Source: Streptomyces sp. HM190
GTDB taxonomy: Bacteria > Actinomycetota > Actinomycetes > Streptomycetales > Streptomycetaceae
Assembly: GCF_009857135.1 (NCBI RefSeq)
Contig: NZ_CP047318.1
Span: forward strand, 7,130,001 to 7,194,000
Length of the DNA stretch: 64,000 nucleotides
Direction: 5' to 3'
Part shown: piece by piece, positions 16,292 through 24,860 of the stretch
How the letters are laid out: the number at the start of each line of letters is the position of its first letter
Position numbering within the stretch: position 1 is the stretch's first letter
Position numbers and translations under genes: made by a program
The notes under the pieces: model-generated
Seen by the model: only the letters and a program-made list of their open reading frames with translations
What the model was told of the DNA's origin: nothing
The model's database searches: none

Positions 16292-17686
16292 TTACTTGGA
16301 GGCCATGGGAACCCGATTGAACAACCGGCCGGCGAGGTCGACCCCGGTGATCACACCGTTCTCGTCGCGGGTGAAGAAACCGCGTTGCCCCTTCAGGCCG
16401 CCGCCGGTGACGATGTATTCATCCGCGTCGCCGGGCAGCAGGCCGAGATCGGCCGGCGGGAGATCCGGGGGCAGTTCGGTGTCCGCCGCCGCACGGATCT
16501 CCGGTTTGATCCCGCAGGCGATCGTCAACCCGGCCCCATCCGTGGCGATGGTGAGCGCCATCATGTCGTTCGCGTAGCTCCCGACGACTTCCCCGGCCTG
16601 CTCCTCGTCGTAGGGAAGCGGCTCCGGGTCCCGGTCGACAACCCCGAGGTAGTGCTCGAGCGCCCACCGGACGGCGGCCTGGTTGAAGGCGAGGCCGCCG
16701 TCCGGGCCCGCGTTGGACAGCGAGACGACTGCGAAGTCGCGTTCGGGCACGATCAGCAGCTCAGCGAACTGGCCGTTGGCCGATCCACCGTGGCCGACGG
16801 TGCGAACGCCGTCCACGTCGCGCAGGAACCAGCAGATGCCGAAGGCGTCGCCGAGCGTGCTGCCCCGCAATTCGACAGTCTGCACTTGCATCTGCTGCAG
16901 GACCTCGGCGGGCAACACCTGGGCACCGTCCTGTGCGCGGCCGTCACCGAGATGGAACCGGGCCCAACGAAGCATGTCCGTCACCGAGGACGCGCAGCCC
17001 CCGCCGGGGTTGTTGCCGCGGCTGTCCTTCCACTGCCGCGCGACGGCCGGCGTCGCGTCCTCACCGACGTTGTGCCCCACCGCGAACCGCCGTGTGATGA
17101 CGTCATTGGTGGCGAAGGAAGTGTGCGAAAGACCCAACGGCTCGAACAGAAGCGAGGCGATGGCCTGCTCATAGGTCAGACCCGTGACCATTTCTATGAT
17201 CCGCCCAGCCAGGTTGTACCCCACCTGACTGTAGGAGGCCCGGGCACCAGGCGGCGCGATCAGCTCCGACTCGGACATCTTTGCCACATACGCGGCCAGG
17301 GCATCGTCTCCCTCGCCGGTGTCGACGCTCATCCTCCAGTCAAGGCCCGCAGTGTGGTTGAGCAGCTGCAACACGGTGATCTCCGCCGCGGCCCGCTCAT
17401 CCGGGAGCACGAGCTCGGGAACATACCGGCGCACCGGCTTGTCCAGCTCGACCCGCCCCTCCGCGACCAGGCGCATCAGCGCGGTCGCCGTAAAGGGCTT
17501 CGTGACCGAGCCCAACACGAACAGCGTGTCCTGATCGACGGGCAGCGGGTTCTCGACGCTCGTCACGCCGTGGAACCCGTAGACCTCCCGGCCGTCCACC
17601 CACACCCCGACGGCAACACCAGGCACCCCGAACTTCGTCGCCGTCGCCTCAACGAACTCCGACAGCGTGTCCTGCTCATCGCTCAT
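16292..17686 (-). CDS. Class C beta-lactamase-like serine hydrolase
   Basis: This 464-aa protein carries a beta-lactamase/DD-peptidase fold (residues about 8-340) with S60-V-T-K63 as the nucleophile motif, the conserved LLNHTAGL, and a C-terminal HGG triad (VGHGGSANG). The usual YxN reads Y152-S-Q, an Asn-to-Gln change. A lipocalin-like C-terminal domain may follow from residue 350. There is no signal peptide, so it is probably a cytosolic esterase or peptidase, not a secreted beta-lactamase. The ATG at 17686 follows GAGGGG. Flanking DNA on both sides holds transposase debris. Confidence 0.88.
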   Translation of the reverse strand: MSDEQDTLSEFVEATATKFGVPGVAVGVWVDGREVYGFHGVTSVENPLPVDQDTLFVLGSVTKPFTATALMRLVAEGRVELDKPVRRYVPELVLPDERAAAEITVLQLLNHTAGLDWRMSVDTGEGDDALAAYVAKMSESELIAPPGARASYSQVGYNLAGRIIEMVTGLTYEQAIASLLFEPLGLSHTSFATNDVITRRFAVGHNVGEDATPAVARQWKDSRGNNPGGGCASSVTDMLRWARFHLGDGRAQDGAQVLPAEVLQQMQVQTVELRGSTLGDAFGICWFLRDVDGVRTVGHGGSANGQFAELLIVPERDFAVVSLSNAGPDGGLAFNQAAVRWALEHYLGVVDRDPEPLPYDEEQAGEVVGSYANDMMALTIATDGAGLTIACGIKPEIRAAADTELPPDLPPADLGLLPGDADEYIVTGGGLKGQRGFFTRDENGVITGVDLAGRLFNRVPMASK

Positions 17687-17911
17687 GACAACCCCCTCAT
17701 CAAGGCAGGGGAGGGGTTCCCCTGCCTCCAGCCATGATCCTTGCCTGTCCTCGGCGTTGACCGCTAGAAGATCTGGGAAGATGCGGGGCTGTTCCGGGCA
17801 GCCGGTCGGCCCGATGTGTCGCCCACCTTGGCACCGGCCTGTCCGGCGCCACAGCTGCCGACCCGCCAGTCCAGCTGCTGAATCACCCACCAGCCGAACT
17901 CCCAGGCCGCC

Positions 17912-18100
17912 GCCCGGGAGAAGTCCAGGACGTCCGCGCTCCGAAGCTTGACCTGGGGTGCTTCATGGAGCCGGGACCACACCCCAGCATGGGTCCCCCA
18001 GGCGGCGCCAGCACGTGATGCCCAAACCGAAGCCGAGCTCCTGCGGCTCGTATTCCCAGGCACAATCCCGGTGAGCAACACGAACAGAGTCCTTCCCTCA
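17912..18100 (-). pseudogene. Degenerate IS5-family transposase fragment
   Basis: The stretch resembles part of the IS5-family transposase gene at 29118-29881. Both contain CAGCACGTGATGCC or CAGCAGGTCATGCC, followed by a similar GAAGC(C)GAGCTCCTG tract and CAACACGAACAG or CAGCACGAACAG. No frame stays open. This looks like a decayed insertion-sequence piece on the minus strand, between the serine hydrolase and the flavoprotein gene. Confidence 0.65.
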
Positions 18101-18395
18101 CGGACCTGACGGACTGGAAACAGGCGCCTTGCCGCCGCCAGTACGGCATCGCCATGCTCTTGGCCATGGGATATCGCCTATCCGCCGAGGCAACGAAAAG
18201 CGACCGTCGGGTCATCGAAATCCCGGTCCGCACAAGCGTGCACACGGGCACGTATCTCCGTCGCGTCTCCCGCCGACCACCTCGCCGACCACTCGTGATC
18301 AGGCTGTGCGACATCCCCTCGGCAACCGTCGGCGGCCCGGCCGAAGGCTGCTGATTCATCACTGGTTTCCTCCCCACCTGGAAGGGATTTCCTGC
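18101..18395 (+). other. Leader region of the flavoprotein/lyase operon
   Basis: This region has no convincing gene. It should contain the operon promoter, and a GGAAGGGA ribosome binding site lies just before the ATG at 18396. No clear operator palindrome was found. Confidence 0.35.
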
Positions 18396-20372
18396 ATGCA
18401 CAGCAATTTCGAGGTGTGCATTGTCGGCGCGGGCCCGCGCGGGCTGTCGGTGCTCGAACGTCTGCTGGCCAATGAGCGCAACGCACCGACTCATTCGGCT
18501 GTGACCGTGCATGTGGTGGATCCGGCCGCCCCGGGTGCGGGTGCCGTATGGCGCCCTGAGCAGTCGCAGCACCTGCTGATGAACACGGTGGCTTCGCAGA
18601 TCACGGTCTTCACCGACGACAGCGCGCACATCGACGGGCCCATCGAGCCGGGCCCCACCCTGTACGAGTGGGCCAAGGCTCTTGCCTTGCTGGGCGCCCC
18701 GGACGACTTCGGCACGGAGGTCATGGAGGAGGCGCGGAAGCTGGGGCCCGACTCCTATCCGACACGTGCCTTCTACGGCCACTACCTTAGAGGCTGCTTC
18801 GAGCGGATCGTGGCCTCGGCCCCGCACCATGTCACGGTACGGGTCCACCGTTCCCGCGCGGTGGCCGCCGCCGACATCCACGGTGTGCCCGGTGGGCCGC
18901 AGGGTGTGCGGCTCCAGGACGGCACTCGGCTGGACACACTGGACGCGGTCGTGCTGGCCCAGGGGCACGTCCCGTCGCGCCTGTCCTCGCGTGAAGCACG
19001 CACGGCGAGCCTGTCCCGCATTCACCACCTGACCTACATCACCCCCGCCAACCCTGCGGACCTGGACCTCAGTGGCATCAAAGCGGGCGAGAACGTACTG
19101 CTGCGAGGGCTGGGGCTGAACTTCTTCGATCACATGGCGTTGTTCACGGTGGGCCGTGGCGGCCGGATGGTACGAGAAGGCGACCGGTTGGTGTACCGGC
19201 CCTCGGGCCAGGAGCCGCGTCTGTTCGCGTTCTCCCGTCGCGGCGTGCCCTACCACGCGCGCGGGGAGAACGAGAAGGGTGCCACCGGTCGCTACTTCCC
19301 GCGCAAGCTGACCGCCGAGTACATCGCCGGTCTGCGGCGACGCGGTTCGGTCGGACAACCCGTCAACTTCACAAAGGATCTGTGGCCATTGATCTCCGTG
19401 GAGGTGCAGAGCGTCTATTACAGCGCGTTGCTGGCCTCCCGCGGAGACGCCGCGCTGCGGGAGGAATTCACGCAGGCGTTTCTCACCACGGAAACCGAAG
19501 GGGATCGGCGGGAACTGCTAGACAAGTACGGTATCCCGGCCGATCAGCACTGGAGTTGGGAGCGACTCGCGCGACCCTACGGGGAGCGCGAGTTCACCGA
19601 CCGCCAGGAATTCACCGCTTGGCTGCTGGACTACTTGCGGCGCGATGTCGCCGCAGCCCGGCTCGGCAACGTCAGCGGTCCTCTGAAAGCCGCCTTGGAC
19701 GTGCTGCGTGACCTGCGCAACGAAATCCGTCTCGCCGTCGACCACGGAGGTCTTGAGGGAAACTCCCACCGGGACGACCTCGAGGGCTGGTACACGCCGT
19801 TGAACGCCTTCCTGTCGATCGGGCCGCCGGCGTCCCGCATCGAGGAGATGATCGCGCTGATCGAAGCGGGTGTGCTGACCGTGACGGGTCCGGGCACTCA
19901 GGTGCGGATCGACACCACCGCCCAGGTGTACGTGGCGCACTCGACGGTGGTGCCCGGTGAAGCGGTACGCGCCCGCGTCCTGATAGAGGCACGGTTGCCC
20001 GAGCCCGACCTGCGCCGCACGGAGGACCCTCTGCTCAAGCACCTGCTGGATACGGACCAGGCGGCGCCGTACCGGATCGCGACCGTTGACGGCACCGGTT
20101 ACGTGACCGGAGGACTCGCGGTCACCGAGCGGCCCTACCGGCTGCTGGACGGACGAGGCCGCCCTCACCCCCGCCGATTCGCGTACGGGGTGCCGACGGA
20201 AGCGGTGCACTGGGTGACGGCAGCGGGCATCCGGCCCGGGGTGGACTCGGTGACGCTCGGCGACTCCGACGCGATCGCCCGTGCCGTTCTCGCCCTGCCG
20301 CAGACGGCGCATGTACCGGCGGAAGTGCGTCGGGTGGACGCCGAAGGGGAGCTGTCCGGGGTGATCGTGTGA
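18396..20372 (+). CDS. FAD/NAD(P)-binding N-monooxygenase, CreE/FzmM-like
   Basis: This 658-aa flavoprotein of the FAD-NAD(P)-binding family (PF13454 type) has an N-terminal dinucleotide motif G11-A-G-P-R-G16. It continues with VVDPAAPGAGAVWRPEQSQH and LLMNTVASQITVF, a signature of this group. The gene is coupled by ATGA to a fumarase-superfamily lyase. In cremeomycin and fosfazinomycin pathways such a pair (CreE/CreD, FzmM/FzmL) oxidises aspartate to nitrosuccinate and then releases nitrite. I infer the same aspartate N-oxidation here. No diazo-forming or other tailoring genes are adjacent. Without alignment, related flavoproteins of unknown substrate remain possible. Confidence 0.75.
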   Translation: MHSNFEVCIVGAGPRGLSVLERLLANERNAPTHSAVTVHVVDPAAPGAGAVWRPEQSQHLLMNTVASQITVFTDDSAHIDGPIEPGPTLYEWAKALALLGAPDDFGTEVMEEARKLGPDSYPTRAFYGHYLRGCFERIVASAPHHVTVRVHRSRAVAAADIHGVPGGPQGVRLQDGTRLDTLDAVVLAQGHVPSRLSSREARTASLSRIHHLTYITPANPADLDLSGIKAGENVLLRGLGLNFFDHMALFTVGRGGRMVREGDRLVYRPSGQEPRLFAFSRRGVPYHARGENEKGATGRYFPRKLTAEYIAGLRRRGSVGQPVNFTKDLWPLISVEVQSVYYSALLASRGDAALREEFTQAFLTTETEGDRRELLDKYGIPADQHWSWERLARPYGEREFTDRQEFTAWLLDYLRRDVAAARLGNVSGPLKAALDVLRDLRNEIRLAVDHGGLEGNSHRDDLEGWYTPLNAFLSIGPPASRIEEMIALIEAGVLTVTGPGTQVRIDTTAQVYVAHSTVVPGEAVRARVLIEARLPEPDLRRTEDPLLKHLLDTDQAAPYRIATVDGTGYVTGGLAVTERPYRLLDGRGRPHPRRFAYGVPTEAVHWVTAAGIRPGVDSVTLGDSDAIARAVLALPQTAHVPAEVRRVDAEGELSGVIV

Positions 20373-21784
20373 CACTCACGCATACGACTCCGGCCACCGC
20401 GACGCACCTGACGGACGCCGGCCTGCTCACACCGGTGCGAGCAGGCACGCGGGTGGAGGCCGCCACCAGTGACCTGGCCTGGGTACAGGCCATGCTCGAC
20501 GCGGAAGCGGCGCTCGCCCGCGCACAGGCGAAGGTGGGCACGCTCCCCGCTTCGGCGGCCGAGGTGATCACGCGAGTGGCTCGTGCCGACCGGCTCGATG
20601 TCAGAGCACTGGCGCTGGCGGCGCGGGAGACGGCCAACCCGGTGGTCGGCCTGGTGCAGGCGTTCACCGGGGTCGTCGCGGCTGAGGACCCCGAGGCAGC
20701 CGAGTACGTGCACCGGGGCTCGACCAGCCAGGATGTGCTCGACACCGGCACAATGCTCGTCGCGAGGAGGACACTCGACCTGATCCTCGCCGATCTGCGG
20801 CGTACGGCCGATGCGCTGACGGCGCTGGCGACAGCACACCGGCGGACTCCCGCCGTCGCACGTACCCTGGCGCTGCACGCCGTACCGACCACATTCGGGC
20901 TGCGAGCCGCAGGCTGGCGGCAGTTGGTGCTGGACGCAGAGGAGCGCGTCGCCCGCGTCCAGCGGAACCTCCCTGCCTCCCTGGGCGGAGCGGCGGGCAC
21001 GCTGGCTGGATACCTGGAGTACGCGGCACTCGCCGAGGGGGGCACCCTGGCCGACCCGGACGGCTACGTGACACGGCTGGTGGACGCCTATGCCGGCGAA
21101 ACGGGACTGGCCCGGCCGGCACTGCCCTGGCACGCGCTGCGCACACCCGTGGCCGACCTGGCCGCTGCACTGGCCTTCGCCACCGGGGCGCTCGGCAAGA
21201 TCGCCGTGGACGTCCAGGCATTGGCCCGTACCGAGGTGGGCGAGGTCACCGAACCGGCTGCGTCCGGCCGCGGTGCTTCGTCGGCCATGCCTCACAAGCG
21301 CAACCCCGTGCTCGCGACGCTCGTTCGCAGTGCCGCGCTGCAAGTGCCCGCCCTCTCGGCGGCACTGGCACAGTGCCTGGTCACCGAGGACGAACGATCC
21401 GCCGGGGTGTGGCACGCGGAGTGGCCGCTGCTCCGGGACTGTCTACGGCTGACCGGTGGCGCCGCGCAGACCGCTGCGGAACTCGTGGAAGGGCTGAAGG
21501 TGCGGCCGGACCGCATGCGCTCCAACCTTGACATGACGGACAGTCAGGTGGTGTCCGAGCGGCTGGTCGCCCATCTGGCGCCGACCTTGGGCAAGGCCCC
21601 TGCCAAAGCGCTGCTGACGCGCGCCACGCAGGAAGCGCAGACCACGGGGCAACCCTTGGCCACGGTGCTCGCCCGCATGGCGGAAGTGCCCCGCTCGCTT
21701 GTGGACCGGCTGGTCACGCTGTGCGACCCGACCGACTACACGGGCGCTGCGGCCGTACTGGTGGAGCAGGCCCTGCGGCGCTGA
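20369..21784 (+). CDS. Fumarase/adenylosuccinate lyase-superfamily lyase, CreD-like
   Basis: This 471-aa protein of the aspartase/fumarase superfamily has the catalytic signature loop GASSAMPHKRNP near residues 302-313 and the upstream HRGSTSQDVLDT block. It resembles 3-carboxy-cis,cis-muconate cycloisomerases and nitrosuccinate lyases. Superfamily members beta-eliminate fumarate. As the partner of the upstream flavoprotein, the best guess is nitrosuccinate to fumarate plus nitrite. It starts inside the previous gene (ATGA). No purine or protocatechuate pathway genes adjoin it, which argues against PurB and PcaB roles. Confidence 0.8.
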   Translation: MTLTHTTPATATHLTDAGLLTPVRAGTRVEAATSDLAWVQAMLDAEAALARAQAKVGTLPASAAEVITRVARADRLDVRALALAARETANPVVGLVQAFTGVVAAEDPEAAEYVHRGSTSQDVLDTGTMLVARRTLDLILADLRRTADALTALATAHRRTPAVARTLALHAVPTTFGLRAAGWRQLVLDAEERVARVQRNLPASLGGAAGTLAGYLEYAALAEGGTLADPDGYVTRLVDAYAGETGLARPALPWHALRTPVADLAAALAFATGALGKIAVDVQALARTEVGEVTEPAASGRGASSAMPHKRNPVLATLVRSAALQVPALSAALAQCLVTEDERSAGVWHAEWPLLRDCLRLTGGAAQTAAELVEGLKVRPDRMRSNLDMTDSQVVSERLVAHLAPTLGKAPAKALLTRATQEAQTTGQPLATVLARMAEVPRSLVDRLVTLCDPTDYTGAAAVLVEQALRR

Positions 21785-22567
21785 GAAGCTGTTCTTCCTC
21801 CGGACCTCGTGCGGGTGCCTGCCGGCCACCTGAGATCAGAACTGCCCCGGGAGCCCTGGCCGTTGCCGACGCAGTGGTGGGCCTGGCCGGCGAGTTCGGC
21901 CGCCGCTTCGGGGCGCCGTAGTCGAGGGCACCATGCCTCACGGTCAACGCGACCACGGTTTCGCTCAGTTGGGAGCGGACGGTGCGCACGGGCGTGAGGT
22001 GCGCGGCGGGGCTCGCAATAAGAGTTACCCGGGTCGGTGGGCGGACAGTCCGCCGCGGTGTCAGGCCGTGGACACCTCCTGGCGCACCTCCCGGTGGTGC
22101 ATGCGCCGGATCCGGGCCGGGTGAGTCAGCACGGGCTGGAGCTGGTCATGGCCGTCTGCTCGCACTTCGAGGTGCACCGCGAGCCGGTCGGAAAACGGGT
22201 GATGGCGGCGGTGATGCCGGCCGACGATGCCCTCCGAGACACGGCCGGCCGCCCGGGCTGACGACGCTGACCAGGAGGAGAGGGTGACGCGGCCGGTTGA
22301 CACTCGGGTGACCGATCGGTCCGGGCAACGTTGGGCGGAGCGTGTGTACCGGCGCTCCGAGGTCCCCGGCTTGCTTCCTGCTGTCGCGCCGGGGCCATGG
22401 CAGACGTCCCATGGCCGTCACCGGCCCGGTAACCGGCCAAGGGACGTCGCAGATCAGGCGGCTTCGTCGGTGCCCCTGCAGCTGGTGAATGGCCGCCAGG
22501 ACGGCCGGTCCGGATCGGCGATCGGTGATAGGCACGTCGCGGAGGGCGCGGTGGGAGAATTGCTCGA
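21785..22567 (+). other. Gene-poor 0.8-kb gap with a possible decayed ATPase-domain fragment
   Basis: No intact gene is convincing here. On the plus strand at about 22108-22215 the frame reads VSQHGLELVMAVCSHFEVHR followed by EPVGKRVMAA. This resembles the C-terminal G-box end of the small HATPase (anti-sigma-like) regulators common in Streptomyces. It lacks the N-box and a start, so if real it is a relic. The rest shows no recognisable structure. Confidence 0.3.
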
Positions 22568-22570
22568 GTG

Positions 22571-23545
22571 ATGGCAAGAACCCCCGATATCGAGAAGGCA
22601 GTCGAGGTACTGCGCACCGGCGGCCTGGTGGCCCTCCCGACCGAAACCGTCTACGGTCTGGGCGCCAACGCCGAAGATCCCGTCGCCGTTGCCCGTATCT
22701 TCCGGGTCAAAGGGCGCCCGCCGTCCCATCCGCTGATCGTCCACATCGGCGGCGCGGAGCACCTGGACGACTGGGTCCAGGAGGTGCCCGCCACCGCGCG
22801 CCTGCTGGCCGAGCACTTCTGGCCGGGACCGCTGACGCTGGTCCTGCGGCGCGGCCGACGGGTGCCGCTCGAAGCGACCGGCGGATTGGAGACGGTGGCC
22901 GTGCGCGTCCCCGACCACCCCGTGGCACAGGCGCTGCTGTCGGCCTTCGGTGGCGGTGTCACCGCTCCGTCCGCCAACCGCTTCGGCTCGGTCAGCCCCA
23001 CCACCGCGGACCACGTCCGGGCGGAGCTCGGTGATGCCGTCGACTTCGTGCTGGACGGTGGCTCCTGCGAGGTGGGTGTCGAGTCGACCATCGTGGACGC
23101 CACGGGCGACATCCCGAGCATCCTGCGGCCCGGCGGGGTGACCCGCGAGGACCTCGAAGCGGTGCTGAAGTGCCCGATCACGGTCCCTTCGACGAGCCAG
23201 GTCCGCGTGCCGGGCCAGCATCCGTCGCACTACGCGCCCCGGGCGCGGGTCGTCCTCGTCGAACCGGAGAAGGTCGTCGCTGAAGCGGAGCTCGCCCAGG
23301 AGCTGGGCCACCAGGTCGGCGTCTTCCTTCCGCCCTCCCTCACCGACGCCTCCGTGAAGGTGCACGCCGTGGTGGCCCTTCCCGCCTCGACGGCTGCCTA
23401 CGCACGCGGGCTGTACGGATTCCTGCGTGAACTCGACCAGCGAGGGTGCGACCTCATCATCGTGTCTTTGCCGACGGAGGAGGGGCTGGGACTGGCGATC
23501 GCCAACCGGCTGCGCCGCGCCGCCGGGCCCCGGCCCACGGTGTGA
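22571..23545 (+). CDS. L-threonylcarbamoyladenylate synthase (Sua5/YciO/YrdC)
   Basis: This 324-aa protein makes threonylcarbamoyl-AMP from threonine, bicarbonate and ATP for the tRNA t6A37 modification. The YrdC domain (residues about 8-190) shows ALPTETVYGLGANAEDP, FRVKGRPPSHPLIVH and PSANRFGSVSPTTA. The C-terminal Sua5 domain follows SHYAPRA. It is full length for the two-domain Sua5 type. GTG at 22568 is an alternative start. Streptomyces normally also has a short YrdC near prfA, so this may be a second copy. It stands alone. Confidence 0.92.
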   Translation: MARTPDIEKAVEVLRTGGLVALPTETVYGLGANAEDPVAVARIFRVKGRPPSHPLIVHIGGAEHLDDWVQEVPATARLLAEHFWPGPLTLVLRRGRRVPLEATGGLETVAVRVPDHPVAQALLSAFGGGVTAPSANRFGSVSPTTADHVRAELGDAVDFVLDGGSCEVGVESTIVDATGDIPSILRPGGVTREDLEAVLKCPITVPSTSQVRVPGQHPSHYAPRARVVLVEPEKVVAEAELAQELGHQVGVFLPPSLTDASVKVHAVVALPASTAAYARGLYGFLRELDQRGCDLIIVSLPTEEGLGLAIANRLRRAAGPRPTV

Positions 23546-23653
23546 CCAGCACCCACGCCGCTCGGTGTTCCCGTCGGCGCGACCAACCCTGATGGCGCCC
23601 GTGGAGTCCCTTCCGGCCGCGGCACATTCTCGGGGCAGCCGCGGCCGGGGTGG

Positions 23654-24295
23654 TCAGGACGCGGTGGCGACGTGCGTGTCGAGGCCGCGGGCCGCAACGA
23701 GCTGCGCGCTGCCGTCGGCCAGCCGGTAGCACAGGCCCACCACGGCGGCCTGGCCGGCGGCCACCTTCTCGGCGAGGACGCGAGAGCGGTCCAGCAGCAG
23801 GTCGACAGTGTGCCTTACGTGCTCGGCGAGGACCTCCTGTGGCTCCACCCGTCCGGCGGCTCGCGCCGCCAGCACGCTGGGGGTCACCCGCTCGACCACA
23901 TCCCGGATGTAGCCGGCCGGGGCCATGCCGTCCTCCAGCGCAGCGCACGCCGCGCCGACCGCCCCGCACGAGTCGTGGCCGAGCACCACGACCAGCGGGC
24001 AGCCCAGCACGTCAACGCCGTACTCGATGCTGCCCAGCACTTCCGCCCCCACCACGTGGCCGGCGGTGCGCACCACGAACAGGTCGCCCAGGCCGCGGTC
24101 GAAGATGATCTCGGCGGCCAGCCGGGAGTCGGAACACCCGAACAGCACGGCGAAGGGCTGCTGGCCCGGGGCGATCTCGGCGCGGCGGGTGGCGTCCTGG
24201 TTCGGGTGCTCGGGGGCGTTGGTGACGAAGCGCTGGTTACCGGCCAGCAGCAGTTCGAACGCTTCCGAGGGCGTCGCAGTGGAGATATCGCTCAT
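23654..24295 (-). CDS. Beta-class carbonic anhydrase
   Basis: This 213-aa enzyme interconverts CO2 and bicarbonate. The zinc ligand and catalytic dyad residues are all visible: C54-S-D56-S-R58, then H107 and C110 within GHDSCGA. The length is right for a bacterial type II beta enzyme. The ATG at 24295 is the start that fits family length; frame extensions upstream have no homology. It converges on the sua5-like gene with 108 bp between them. A small relic of a second beta-carbonic anhydrase lies at 40801. Confidence 0.93.
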   Translation of the reverse strand: MSDISTATPSEAFELLLAGNQRFVTNAPEHPNQDATRRAEIAPGQQPFAVLFGCSDSRLAAEIIFDRGLGDLFVVRTAGHVVGAEVLGSIEYGVDVLGCPLVVVLGHDSCGAVGAACAALEDGMAPAGYIRDVVERVTPSVLAARAAGRVEPQEVLAEHVRHTVDLLLDRSRVLAEKVAAGQAAVVGLCYRLADGSAQLVAARGLDTHVATAS

Positions 24296-24860
24296 GGCCC
24301 GCAGCCTACGAGACGGCACCAGCCGTCGCACCGCCTGATCGCCTCGGTCATCGCCGGGGCGGCCGATCCCGACGCCTTGGGCATCATCCCCAGCCGCGAC
24401 GCCAGAGCGGCCTCGGCCCGTGTCCTCAGCGCGCCACCCAGTCGCCACGCCTCCTGCGGCCAGCTGCCGCAACGCCGAATTCGACTGCCGGCTGGCTTCA
24501 CCGGACGAGTTCGCTGCGACCATGGACCGTTCAGGGCTGCCCTGCGTTCGTGCCGTGGCCGACGAAGGACAGCCGGTAAGGCAGCGGCAATGACTGGCCG
24601 TCAATGCCGGTCACTAACGGGCGACTAGCCAAACCATCGTCAGCCTGCCCAGGCCAGGTTGAGCACCGGTTCGGAAGAAGCCGTCCGACAGTGATCGAGT
24701 CATGCCGTTGTGCCGAGATCAATGGGACGGTTACGCAGTGCCGTCCCGCACGGGGGTCTGACTCATGAGATCTATGACCGAAGTGTCCGGTCACGGACCT
24801 GTCGACTGCCGTTGCGGGATGCTGCCTGCCACCGAGCCACAGGGCGTGTCCCCATAGGTG
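24296..24860. other. Gene-free region left of IS110 copy A
   Basis: No frame here shows a recognisable protein. Upstream of about 24855 the sequence no longer matches the region before the second IS110 copy, which helps place the element's left edge. It probably contains the carbonic anhydrase promoter at its left end. Confidence 0.35.

Noticed and set aside
15980..17737. A 585-codon plus-strand frame over the serine hydrolase gene
   Set aside because: The minus strand has the complete beta-lactamase-fold motifs with a ribosome binding site. The plus frame is a shadow.
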